Origin: Takakia lepidozioides
Taxonomy: Eukaryota > Streptophyta > Takakiopsida > Takakiales > Takakiaceae
Length of the DNA stretch: 36,760 nt
Assembly: GCA_030704615.1 (NCBI GenBank)
Contig: CM060731.1
Span: 48,137,241-48,174,000 of the forward strand
Reading direction: 5' to 3'
Shown here: one piece after another, positions 1 to 9,840 of the stretch
Layout of the letters: the number at the start of each line of letters is the position of its first letter
How positions within the stretch are numbered: position 1 is the first letter of the stretch
Made by a program: the position numbers and the translations under genes
Notes under the pieces: generated by a model
Told to the model about the DNA's origin: nothing
The model's database searches: none
What the model saw: the letters and a program-made list of their open reading frames with translations, nothing else

Positions 1-1396
1 CCAGAATACCCCTATACCTTTATTTCTTGCTACAGCTGAAAATCAAAGTTCATGACACAACAAGGTAAATATAAAGGACTGCATACACATCCTGTGACAG
101 TATATGATTCTGTCAGTACACCCTTCACATTATTCCACATTTGACCATGTCATTACACCATGTCCAGGGGGTATTTCCACTTGACCACCCTGGCTGCCTC
201 AAAAACCATTTACCATTTATATTACTGCCATATATGATATTTCAGTGTCAGCCAAATAGCCACAGGCAGAAATTTCACCATACCCTGGCCTAAGCATCTA
301 GCTAACAAAGCCATCTGGGTTGGAACATAACATGGGCCTTTTACCAACAGAGGTAGTCGAGTAGCTGTAGCAAACAGTTCCTTGCAACCTCTCAATTTGT
401 TTCCAACTACCATAAGGTAAGCAAATCAAACTAGGGCCTGGAAAACATATGTGTGTCTCTTACACAAGCCATCATAAACCAGGCTGTCACCACATAACAG
501 AGGTTTTCCACTGGCTGGGCCGAAATAGCCCATCGTAGAAAGCATTACACTTGTTCTTCAAAAATCAAAGAAGGAAAGAGGTAGGATCAAGAAAAACCAT
601 AGAGTAGTTTAGTTTTTCAACATTTTAAGATGAGTCCCTGGCAAGCGATTCCTTCCCCTGCTCTGCAATCCCACTTGGCATCCAGCAGTACCTAGGACAT
701 CAGAATATTAAGTGGAAGCCCTCACCTGTGCCCGTCCCAAAAACAACCACAACGCATTGTGAGTTAGTGAGGATGCACGAGGTGAATAGCAGGCTTCCAC
801 ACTTCTATCGAGGTCAAATACACTTCAATCTAAGCGCAGAGAATGCCAAAGAAAGCAGGGAAGCAAAACAAACAGAAAAAAAAACCTTTTTTACTGTGTG
901 GGGGAGAGTCGTTATCTCTCCACAAGCCTAACCGTGCAGGGAGGACTCCGCCAGCACCACAACACTGCTACCTTAACCAAAGCAAAGTCTTGCCAAGCAC
1001 AAGAAAAAAGAGCTTGGTCTCAAAAGGTAGGGTTTATAAAGGGATCCTTGTTCAACCAAGACGCCGCCATTCATCAAAGATCCAGAGGAGGGCTCCTAGG
1101 GAAACGTCATAAGTATGCAGGTGGTACCTCCGCCATCACTGCCGCGGTTCCCTTGTGCAGCAAAAAAACAGACAACTGAGACAGTGAATCTTCCTTCATC
1201 TCTAAGCCACCGCCATCGCCTTAAAGAGCCCGCCTAGGCGGCGCTCACAGGAGCCATAAACACTCAAGAATTGACAGCGCAAGGTATCTGCAGCACAAGC
1301 TCCATCGCTCCTCCCAAGCCGCCATCGCACGCGCTCTCGCAGCGCAAAAAAAAAGACATTAGGGTTGCGCAGGGTTTTCCCCTGTCTGACCCGTCA
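1..1396. other. no recognisable gene
   Basis: No reading frame here resembles a protein family I know, and no exon chain with paired splice sites could be assembled. The first 800 bases are AT-rich and without structure I can name. From about 900 the base composition rises in GC with several GCCGCCATC-like stretches (around 1060-1330), which could be a promoter or untranslated first exon of a gene, but no start codon leads into a convincing frame. The short frames present have the composition expected by chance. Confidence 0.5.
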
Positions 1397-1630
1397 TTCA
1401 TCCTTCTCAGGATGAAAAACATCCGCCAGCCTGTATGCCCGACGGACGCTGTCTGGTTTTCATTCGCGGAAGATGAAAGACATCGTGCGTTCATCCTGTC
1501 TTGCACTCAACGGATGTAGTCCGTATTTCATCTAGGTTAGATGAAAAACATCGGGGGTTTATACCTGTCTTGCCCCGTATTTAGGTCATGTCATATGAAG
1601 TCCTTTTTTTCATCCAAGTTGGATTGAAAA
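1397..1630. repeat. array of short TTCATC/GATGAA hairpins
   Basis: Several small inverted repeats share the core TTCATC...GATGAA but have different inner stem bases. One has a 7-bp stem (1397-1403 with 1410-1416). A weaker one with a bulge lies around 1459-1478. One has a 9-bp stem with a 3-base loop (1526-1534 with 1538-1546). A longer one with a single bulge lies at about 1606-1630. A related GGATGAGAAACATCC motif follows near 1709. Each hairpin is followed by similar words such as ACATC and CCTGTCTTGC. The array may be a degenerate tandem repeat or part of a transposon end. Confidence 0.45.
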
Positions 1631-1804
1631 AGTAGAAACTGACGGGAGTTTTGCAACTCACAGGTATTTTAGTGAAGAAATATTTCACTAGGGAAAAATT
1701 TGTATTTTGGATGAGAAACATCCAAAATTCCATGCAACCCAATTTTTCAAATTTTTTCAATTTCCTCAAAGATGGAAGTCGGGACAACAATTCCATAAGC
1801 CATT

Positions 1805-1808
<4 letters not shown>

Positions 1809-1893
<85 letters not shown>
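1809..1893. repeat. (AG)n microsatellite, about 42 units
   Basis: An uninterrupted AG dinucleotide run of about 85 bases. It creates spurious Arg-Glu and Ser-Leu reading frames on both strands, which should be ignored. A run of 11 A and then 19 G follows within 45 bases, so this spot is expected to be length-polymorphic and hard to sequence. Confidence 0.97.
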
Positions 1894-1895
<2 letters not shown>

Positions 1896-1916
1896 AGAAA
1901 CCAAAAAAAAAAATTA

Positions 1917-1935
1917 GGGGGGGGGGGGGGGGGGG
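1917..1935. repeat. G19 homopolymer
   Basis: Nineteen consecutive G residues. The true length is uncertain with most sequencing chemistries. Confidence 0.95.
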
Positions 1936-2141
1936 AGGAGTGACTGAGCCCATGGTGCTCAGCCGACAACTGTCGCACCTTGTTCCATGTTTTATTCTTT
2001 CCTTTGCATGCATGATTTTCTTTGTTGTTTGTTTCTTTTTTTGAATTTGGAGGGGTTATTTGTCTTCAGGAGGCAGCAACAGGGCTGGCCTCATTGGTGT
2101 AGTCCGGTGGGGTTGCCAATGAGGGAGAACATGTGGTGTTC

Positions 2142-3465
2142 ATGAAGGACCTGAACACCAAAGGGAAGAAGAAGAGGCCTCGACCTCCCGAGATCCCTTT
2201 TACCATCAATGAAGGGGCTGCCGAGGAGAGAGAGAGAAGGGAGAAGGAGAAGGAGAGAGTGGGAGTAGCGGGGAAGGGGTGGGAGTAGCGGTCGTGGAGA
2301 AGGGGAAGAAAAAGAAGAAGAAGAAGAAGTCCCATGGAGAGGAAGGGGTGAGTGTGCATGCGGGGGAGGGCAGTGGGGTAACAAAGGAGCAGGGGAAGGA
2401 GGCTACAAAGAAGGGAGAGGGTGGGAAGAAGAACATGGCCTTGGCAATACAAGACGTGGAGTTGGCAAAGATCGTGGTGCCACCGGTGGAGATGAATCGC
2501 CATGGTGACCCTTGCGGTGCGTTTTGGGATGCTATGAAGAAGCCAGCCTTCGAACTCGCAATGAGGTGGTTCCCTTTGCACATTGAGTGGGCTGATCAGC
2601 ACTTTGGCACGAAGCGGGCGTATGCCCGTGAGTTAGACCGCCGATTTTCGGGCAATTGGAGTGACACAAGGGTGATGGAGATGATGGAGTGAAACTTGAA
2701 GGACAAGAGGTACCGTGCCAGACAGATCATTCCGAGGGCAATGACAAAGGGGGCCATACCCAAACCACCTTATGGAATTACATAGGTTGGCAAATCCTGA
2801 ATCATTTCACCTTCCATTTGTCGAATGTGCATTAATGAGGTGGATTCGATGCAACGTATGTGTGTAATTCACTAATTGTTGGGAGGGGGGTGCATAGGTA
2901 TCGTGGGATGCACTCATTGCGGGAGAGAATGATGCCGCAAACAAGGCCAAATTTGATCGGGCACGCGAAGCAACAACAGTCTCCCTTGACAAGCACGAAT
3001 CCACACACAAGTGGGGCGCCGACGGATCCAAGGGTTTTATTTTGCGATTTGTAAGTCGTACTTCCCTATGGATTTTGTTATGTCTTCTTTCTGGCTCCAT
3101 CATCGCGAAGAACTGACTTTAATTTGTGGCATGTGTAGCAACGCGCGTTTGAGAGGAAGCCATCTCCGGTACAGTACAACTACGCCAATGAGCATGGTTG
3201 GCAATCCCTCATGAAGAACATGGCCAACACGGAGGGGATGAGTGCACTACATGGCACTAGTATGGATGAGGTCGGGGGTCATGGCCAGGGATTGGATGAG
3301 AGCTCTGTGGGACTTAGGGGAACGCCGCCTCATTTAGGTGCTCTGGCAAAGGGCGCAGAGTCATCAGCTCATCGGATAGCTCTGAGTCCTCAACTGAGGA
3401 TGAGGATGAGGATGACTAGTCCTAGTCCATGTAGGTCCCAGGGTCAGCCTACTGAACCCTTGTGA
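2142..3465 (+). CDS. multi-exon gene of unknown function inside a CACTA element
   Basis: The first recognised block (about 2102-2855) opens with a basic, low-complexity part rich in Lys, Arg and Glu, including a poly-Lys stretch near 2305-2330. A tryptophan-rich region follows (words FWDAMKKPAFELAMRWF, ELDRRFSGNWSD and LPFVECALMRWIRCN). A second exon (2898-3050) and a third (from 3139) are joined by a good GTAAGT...AG intron (3051-3138); the first intron would be only 42 bases (2856-2897) and is less certain. The third exon reads NYANEHGWQSLMKNMA and can end in an acidic Ser/Asp/Glu tail at 3419 in a shifted frame, or at 3465 in frame. Frame breaks lie near 2278 (G run), 2700 (in-frame TGA) and 2750 (G run). 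The position just inside a CACTA terminus suggests a transposon-encoded DNA-binding or accessory protein of the TNPA or Transposase_24 kind, but I recognise no domain with certainty. The true 5' end was not found. Confidence 0.5.
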
Positions 3466-3673
3466 GCTTTTCAGCTCATTTCCTGTAAATATATTTCCAT
3501 CTTTCCATCTTCCACCTTATTCATGTGTCGCACCGTCCTCACCCTCGATTCATGCTTACTCAATTGTGTACCTGCTAAATCAGAGAAATGGAAGCTGTAA
3601 GGTCTCCCATCCCCAAAAACAAAACCAGGCAAAAAACAAAACCACCCCAATTCACCCCAAAATCAACCCCCAA

Positions 3674-3691
3674 CCCCCCCCCCCCCCCCCC
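3674..3691. repeat. C18 homopolymer
   Basis: Eighteen consecutive C residues lie directly before the GC-rich subterminal repeat block of the CACTA element. Confidence 0.95.
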
Positions 3692-4414
3692 AGGCTGGCC
3701 TCGCGACTACAGGACGTCGCCATTGGCGACGTGCTTTTTGGGCGGGGGTCGCAAGCCGCGACGGTTAAGCGTCGCAAATCCCATTTGCGGGCGGCAACGC
3801 CCGACACCCCCTGCGACGTGTTTTTTTGGTCGGGGGTCGCAAGCCGCGACGCCCTGGCGTCGCGGAGCCCGCCACCCTACCTGCGCCACGTCTTTTTATT
3901 TTTTGATTAAATATAAAAAAGCGACGTCAGAGCGTCGCGAAAACCCACGCCCGGGCATGGCGGAGCCCGACTCCTGTTACTGCTGTTTTTTTTTGCCATG
4001 CCCAATAGTCGCTTGCAGCGACGCACTGACGTCGCTTGGCGTACCACCCGCCTTACGCCACGTGTTTTTGGGTTTTAGGATGGGACTCCCGGGCAGGTTA
4101 GAAAAAAAAGGGGATGTGACGCCGCGTCGTTGTCCCCACCAACGCTGTCGGCTGGAGGGCCGCGACGGCGAGACCTCGTTCAAAGGAGGTCCTGCCATCG
4201 GCGCGGACGACCCAAAAAACGACGTCCGGCAGTCGTGGGAGTTGGGGTGGGGGCTCGTGACCCCCATACGTCGCATTTTTGCGATGTCATTTTGGCGACG
4301 CCCATGCGACTGTCGGGCGACGGCCGGGCGTCGCAAATTCGGCGCCTACCGCGTACCCGAAATGCGCGTTTTCCGACGCGCTGCGATGTGGCCCGGGCGT
4401 CGCAAAGGCCCCTC
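3692..4414. repeat. CACTA subterminal repeat region (GTCGC/GCGAC motifs)
   Basis: About 720 bases are dense in GTCGC and its complement GCGAC, often paired as short inverted repeats around CGCGACG. A 20-bp direct repeat, GGGGGTCGCAAGCCGCGACG, occurs at 3744-3763 and 3832-3851. CACGT followed by a T run recurs (near 3888 and 4060). Subterminal arrays of short motifs next to the terminal repeat are the known binding sites of CACTA (En/Spm) TNPA-type proteins. This block lies between the gene ending near 3465 and the terminus at 4427. The reading frames across it are by-products of the repeats. Confidence 0.75.
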
Positions 4415-4427
4415 TTTTCTTGTAGTG

Positions 4428-4835
4428 GTACCTGAATGTCCGGAAACTTGAACAACAAGTGCAGATCTGTTGGGGGCCAGATCACAACCCTTAAGGAGAT
4501 TCAAAGCTCAAGAGGCCATAATAACTTGATCACACTAGTTGTTAGAAATGTTTCAAGCCATAGCACACCACAATTGAAGCAATTGGCAAGGAGATAGGCC
4601 CATCGGAGTACCTGAACGTCCGGAAACTTGAACAACAACTGTAGATCTGTTGGGGGCCAGATCGCAACCCTTAAGAAAATTCAGAGCTCAGGAAGCCACC
4701 ATAGCTTGATCACACTAGTTGTTAGAAATGTTTCAAGCCATAACACACCACAATTGGAGCAATTGGCAAGAAGAGCTCTAGGCCCATTTGAGTACCTACA
4801 CGTCCGGAAACTTGAACAACAAATGCCGATCAGCT
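4428..4835 (+). repeat. tandem coding repeat, about 182 bp x 2.2
   Basis: Units start at about 4428, 4609 and 4792 with GTACCTGAATGTCCGG, GTACCTGAACGTCCGG and GTACCTACACGTCCGG. Read in frame, the second unit encodes roughly 61 residues including SVGGQIATLKKIQSS and LITLVVRNVSSHNTPQLEQL. The first unit encodes a close variant with a frame break and a stop. Differences between units are mostly synonymous or conservative, suggesting the repeat once formed part of a protein. I do not recognise the family. It ends abruptly at the outer edge of the left arm of the large inverted repeat. Confidence 0.7.
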
Positions 4836-4836
4836 G

Positions 4837-4982
4837 ATTACGTGGCAAAGCGATGGTATGAATGGTTTGGCTGGTACTCTGAGTGCATTGTGCTAGATGA
4901 AGAGGTGTGGGATCGTTTTGTCGACAAAAGAGAGCTATAGGAACTGGCATTGCAAGATGAATCTGAAGAGGAGGAAGGTTGA
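4837..4982 (+). pseudogene. DCC (DUF393)-like gene, 3' end copy (left arm)
   Basis: This is the left-arm copy of the last exon of the gene seen at 13854-14080 on the minus strand. It starts inside the exon at the arm boundary (YVAKRWYEWFG) and reads to the normal stop at 4980-4982. It has an in-frame TAG at 4937-4939, where the right-arm copy has a Gln codon, and Trp where the right arm has Arg after WFG. It keeps the GTGTGG reading that the right-arm copy has lost. No upstream exon precedes it, because unrelated tandem repeat sequence ends just before 4837. It is therefore a 5'-truncated, non-functional copy. Confidence 0.7.
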
Positions 4983-6509
4983 ACCACGGCAAAGAAGTCA
5001 AAGTAACAATCAACACCTATCAGGCAAATTCTTACACGCCACTCTTTCTGTCCACTGGCATGCCTGAGTTGGGGCCAGACATCCTTTTGGAGCAGCTTGT
5101 GGCAAACATATTGTCACTGCAAACCACCACTGTGCGACTTTTGCATCCACGTCCTGTCCTGGGACTTGAACCTTTTTGGTCCACAGACGTTAATAACTTG
5201 GTGTGATTTTTAACATTCAGAGCCAAGGCCATGATCCAGCATTTAAACACACATTAAAGAAAGTGGTCGAAGTCTTAAGGATGTTTCCAAGCACTGGGCT
5301 CTCCCACCAGTTTCTTGAGAATATGGAATGTATAGGACTTCAATTTACTACTTTCACCTGAGTTTATGATAAACCCTGCATGTCCATGGAGAGGCTGGAC
5401 AAGATAGTTACCTTCGTTCACTCGGGGATATTACGATGACTGTTACATTCGCCGACTTGCAGACCCTGGTTTTGGGGCTGTTGAGGTTGATTTTCACCTG
5501 TCAAGCAGTGGTTGCAACAGAACGTAGAGGGTACACAGCTGCTATTGCACCTGACCAACCTCCCCACTGCAGTCCCGCCAAGGCTCCTCAGCTAATATTT
5601 GCCAGACACCTATGCTGCGGTATTTCAATCAGCCTGCACTCAGCCAGTTAAGGGTTGGGTGACCCACGGCGTAAAATCGCTCTGTCACAATCCCCAACTC
5701 ACTTATACATGCACTTATGTAAAGCACATTTTCCCTTTTCAGCAGAGCAATACCTATTGCACTGCAGCCAGAGTATGTAAGTGCCCTGCCTGACACAGTG
5801 TCTTATAATCTGCAACTAGCACCCGCTACATGAATCAGAAGCATCATCAGAAGGGATGATCCTCATCCTCTGCACTCTTGATCTGATCCTTTCAGGAGAA
5901 AATGCCTCTTCTAATCCTTCTTCTATGCAACCAAGAATCATGACCCTTACACATCATGGGGATGTAGTTCTCCTCATGAAAACATGTTGCCTAAAACATG
6001 ACCACTGGGGGATAAGAGCGACCCTAGGAAAAAGTAGGTAAGGTCTGCTGAATATTGCATATGTGGTATCCACTTCCATAAGGGCTAGTAACTTACACAA
6101 AAACTAGTCAATGCACATAAGATAATGAAGCCCTATAATATATGAACCAATTTACTGTACAATCCACGGACACCTGCAGAGTCAAGTCGAAATCCAGGAC
6201 TGCAAGTGGTGATAAGTAATGTATTAACCAATTCACATTTACAGATATCCAAAATCGTAATGGCAACAAAAAAGTCTTAATTCAAATCTGTCATCACACA
6301 CTGGCCTTCTTTTGTCCCAAAAGGCTTTAATCTGTTAAGAATCCTACCTCCTACAAACCCTCATCTCACCAACCCTTCCTTCCAGGGTCAGACCAGCACT
6401 GCACCAGGCTTCAATTGGAAGCAGCCACATTTGTCTCCAGATCTAAGGAATCCCGTCCAACGGGCTCACTAGTCATAGCTACTGGAATATGCTACTCACA
6501 GAGCCGTCA
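4837..6509 (+). repeat. large inverted duplication, left arm
   Basis: This arm matches the reverse complement of 12420-13998 along its whole length. Checked anchors include the exon at 4840-4980, the sequence around 5197, 5436, 5760 and 6070, and the last PRPP synthetase codons at 6479-6507. The arm contains the 3' end of a DCC-like gene, the intergenic region between two convergent genes, and the 3' end of the PRPP synthetase gene. An 84-base block (5838-5921) is present only in this arm. The PRPP synthetase gene continues intact across the inner edge at 6509, so that junction is ancestral, while the outer edge at 4837 is a new junction. Confidence 0.92.
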
Positions 6510-9413
6510 TCGTGGACCCGCCAGATGGTTTCTCCAAGAAGGTTGCCCACGGACAACACTGTCAACTGTGGAAAGTAGTTCTCTTCCTTCACTTCCTGAA
6601 ACAGCCCTCCTGATAGTCGCTCAATCGCTGGTGGGCTGCAGATCAAGCACAATACAGAATTTTCAGATCACAAGTTGTTTTTTCCCCGCTACACCTCGCT
6701 TATGTATTACTCTTCCCTGCCCTCCCTGTCCTCAACTCTGTGTCAACTTACCCTGCGTTTTTAAATACCCTTGCTGGGCCAGGGGGAGTTATTGATGAAC
6801 AAGTCATTGCTGGGGACTTGAGTGGTACAAAGTGTCTGTCTCTCTAAAGCTGAGGCAAATAATGTCTTGTGAGTGCACTCTGTTTCTCTAAAAGGATTAG
6901 GCTATGACAAACAATGTCCTAGGAGTACATTATCCTCTGGGAAACCCTAGAAGATCAGAAGAGATCTTGATCCCGAAGGATACGCCCCACTGCAGTGATA
7001 AGCCATCAAAACGAATTGCAGTGCTTGAGCCTGCCTCCCCACCTTTAGACCTGAGCCCGGCCCCACAATCTCATTCTAAGGACTCCATTCTCAATCCCAT
7101 ATCATGGAGCAAAAAGAAAAGGATTGGTACCCAAAAAAGAATTTAAAGAGGATGGAGTCACCTAAAGACAGCGTGGGTAGAGCACGCGTACACTTCTCGG
7201 GCTCCTTGAGCATGAAGATGCGCAGCCCCGTTAGCAATGATACCTACAGCACCAATGACCAATTGAATAAGTGCACTCCATGAGTAGTCTAATCTGCAGA
7301 TGTAATCTAGTGGATGCAAACTTGTAGCATCACCAACAGACATGTACCTTGCCAACTTTCAGATGACAGCTGCACCAGGCAACTATTAACAGCAATGATG
7401 TGAGCCACACAGAAGTACACCCGCAGTATCAATCATATCGTCCACCATTACAGCCACCTTGCCTTTCACATCACCTATCAAGTTCATCACCTGCAAGTAC
7501 ACACTCCCTCATCATTTGTCATTGTTTTCAGCTCTTGAATGGAAGCAAAGCTTTATGTCACTACTCGGGTTAGCTAATTAGCTAATATAACCCACTTTGC
7601 CCTTATCCTTGTGCCTCTGGCAATTTGCCCTATGTTCCTCATGTAAAGTTCCCCTCGATCTCCTTACACCCTAATGCACACATCTCTATTCTCCTCCAAT
7701 TTTGCCCCTCAAATCAGAACACCATCAGCAAGCCAGTCTTTGACATGATAGCGATAGATGCTTGCAATATGAGGGTCACTGGAATAGTACCTCAGAGACA
7801 TTGTGGCCATGCCTCCTTTTATCCACAATAGCAAGTGGTGCATCTGACAGCTTTTTGGCAAATGCACGTGCTCGAGTCACTCCCCCCACGTCAGGAGACA
7901 CCACTACCAAGTCATTTGATGAAATCATCTTGCTTGCCAGGTAGTCAAGAATCACAGGCTGGAAAGATCAAACGGGAGAACAACCCCTTACAGATGGGCT
8001 CAAGTAAAGAAACATGCAGTGAAAACCTAGGCCCAAGACAACTCAGAAGCCAGCCTTCCAGAAGGATTGTTGGGTCAATCGACACTAGCAATGTCTTGCT
8101 CCCTCTGGTCTTTTCCATTAAAGCAATGCCTCAATAGATTTAAAAAAGCGTCCACGTCCTCTAAAGTCGGAAACACATGCAAGTTGACTTGAACACAGTC
8201 AAAGGTCTACACAGCGTGCAAATTGGGGAACAAACGTGACTCATCCACCCAATTTGATGTGGGTTGAACCTCCGGTTAAGGTTGAATATTTCTCTTTTCA
8301 GGGTTGCTAACTTTGAGCTTGCTGTCCAAGCATTGTGCAAAACAGGTATTAAAGCAAAGCTACTCCTGAATAATGCTGGCAAATGCATAGTCAGTCTGTC
8401 TAAGGAAACAATTTGGTGTGGAGGAAGACATGAGGAATAGATGTACTCATAAGACGTTGTTTGCAGTAGCCTTGTGGCCATTGACCACAAGGAAGACATG
8501 AGGAATAGAGAAGGCCAAAAACATTGCCAGGTGACAATCAAACAGATTGATGCTTCAACTGACCTGCCCATACACATGGTCGACAGGGATGTCGAAGTAG
8601 CCCATGGACTGTCCTGAATGCAGGTCACAAGTAAGCACACGATTTGCTCCGGCTTCTGTGATCAAGTTGGCTACCAGTTTTGCAGCAATTGATTCTCGAC
8701 CTTGTGTCTGTCATATGAAACAAACGCAGTTCCATGCCATTAATGGCCTCTTTACTGATGCTCCACCCAGTAATAAGCGAATTAAAGAAAAGGCAAGCTT
8801 AGTTCTCAATAGGTAGGAACTGGCATGGGAAGGAAAAACAAATGCGAAAAAGCAAGCTTAGTTCCGAATATGGTAGGTACTGGCATGCAAAGGAAACACA
8901 AAGGCCAAAAACAAAGCACAAATATTTTCTTCTTGCCTTTACTACATCCTTCTTCCGCACCGACAATCAAAACAAATGTAGAAGTGGGTATTGATTATCT
9001 GTGTCAGCACTCTCACACCAAAGCTCCACACACTCCCTTATCTTTCCTCCACTTGGCAAGAATAATTCTGTTAGACAACATGCCTTTACAACCATCACTT
9101 TGTCTCCTATCTTGATTTTTTATCTTCGATATCAAGTTGGCAAGCTTACTTTTCGATCTGCTCGGGCATAGCCAAAGTACGGGATCACAGCTGTGATGGT
9201 CTTTGCAGATGCACGACGGCATGCATCAATCATGATAAGCAGCTCCATCAGATTCTCGTTTGCAGGAGGACATGTGGGTTGCACTAAGACCACATCACAC
9301 CCCCGCACACTCAATTGCACATAAATCTCGCCATCTGCAAAGTGCTTGATATTGATCATTCCCAAATTGAGACCCATGTAACAAGCAATTTCGTGCAAGG
9401 GTACCGTACACAA
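6479..9413 (-). CDS. ribose-phosphate pyrophosphokinase (PRPP synthetase), class I, probably plastidic
   Basis: Makes 5-phosphoribosyl-1-diphosphate from ribose 5-phosphate and ATP (EC 2.7.6.1), the entry point to purine, pyrimidine, NAD, His and Trp synthesis. Exons in reading order: 9413-9150, 8707-8564, 7958-7791, 7490-7421, 7243-7162 and 6635-6479. All five introns are GT-AG and the phases match, giving about 295 residues ending in SSIFQ. Visible motifs are [20 protein letters not shown] and [10 protein letters not shown] (ATP site), [17 protein letters not shown], the catalytic KRRHGHNV loop, [11 protein letters not shown] (ribose 5-phosphate loop) and [12 protein letters not shown]. Oddities: the Thr after DTAG is Ile; two residues are absent in [10 protein letters not shown]; and about nine residues (family IVTNTIPV segment) are absent between GLFQEV and KEENYFPQ. 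The N-terminus is uncertain: 9414 is only the open start of the recognised exon, and a GC-rich, Arg/Ala-rich stretch (9463-9744) could encode a transit peptide in another frame. Confidence 0.9.
8422..8509. repeat. 20-bp target-site duplication pair
   Basis: AGGAAGACATGAGGAATAGA occurs at 8422-8441 and again at 8490-8509, immediately bracketing the 48-bp LINE remnant. Confidence 0.9.
8442..8489 (-). mobile_element. 48-bp LINE (family B) 3'-end insertion with 20-bp target duplication
   Basis: The 48 bases match the extreme 3' end of LINE family B in minus orientation (TGTACTCATAAGACGTTGTT at its start, shared with the copies at 20454 and 36178). The insert is flanked by perfect copies of AGGAAGACATGAGGAATAGA at 8422-8441 and 8490-8509. 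It lies in the second intron of the PRPP synthetase gene. This is a severely 5'-truncated target-primed insertion. Confidence 0.88.
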
Positions 9414-9840
9414 AATGCCATCATCAGTCGCCTTTGTACATATGAAATATCACTCTCAACACTCACGGCTGGAATGATGAACCAAGCGCAGCGGCGGCTG
9501 CGCAGACATGGCCTCTGAACAGCGCACAGCATTGTCTCCCAACACAAGAAAGCCCGCAGCAGTCTGCCGCAGCGATGCGGGCGCTTGGGGCTCCATGCCC
9601 CGCACGCTGCCGCACCCTTATCCCGCCCCCACTCGCGCCCCCCGCCATCGCCCTCAAAACTCTGCCCCACAGCGCACTCGCGGATAGCTCCCCGCTCCAA
9701 GACACTCCACACCCTCCTCTCGCCACGTGCCTTCTACGGGGCACTTTTCACTTTTCTTTTTCTCTCTTTTCTATCATAGAAGCGAGCGAAGCAGCTAGCC
9801 ATGGCGAGGGGCATCCCGGGAGGAGTGTTTGATGCGGAGA

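Larger units (their letters stand above)
2142..4427 (+). mobile_element. CACTA (En/Spm) DNA transposon, right part
   Basis: The right end is defined by TTTTCTTGTAGTG at 4415-4427, the exact reverse complement of the canonical plant CACTA terminus CACTACAAGAAAA. Inside it lie subterminal motif repeats and a multi-exon gene pointing towards this end. The element stops exactly where a tandem coding repeat begins (GTACCTGAATGTCC at 4428). The same GTACCTGAA word occurs inside the next repeat unit, so the element appears to have landed within that repeat. No matching left terminus was found, so the left boundary given here is only the start of the recognised gene. The element may be truncated, rearranged or extend further left. 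Confidence 0.7.

Noticed and set aside
1581-1978. Long Ser-Leu and Arg-Glu frames on both strands
   Set aside because: They are produced by the (AG)n microsatellite and have no other protein character.
2066-2602. 178-residue minus-strand frame rich in Leu, Pro and Ser
   Set aside because: It is the complement of the Lys/Glu-rich exon of the CACTA gene; composition and splice signals favour the plus strand.
3588-4451. 287-residue plus-strand frame
   Set aside because: It spans a C18 run and the GTCGC subterminal repeats and ends beyond the CACTA terminus. GC-rich repeats readily stay open; no domain is present.
8161-8640. 159-residue minus-strand frame
   Set aside because: It overlaps the PRPP synthetase exon at 8564-8707 in a different frame and otherwise lies in its intron and the small LINE insertion.
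9463-9744. Firm assignment of an N-terminal plastid transit exon to PRPP synthetase
   Set aside because: The composition is suitable, but the frame does not connect to the catalytic exon without a break and the only donor-acceptor pair would give an intron of about 35 bases. It is mentioned only as a possibility.
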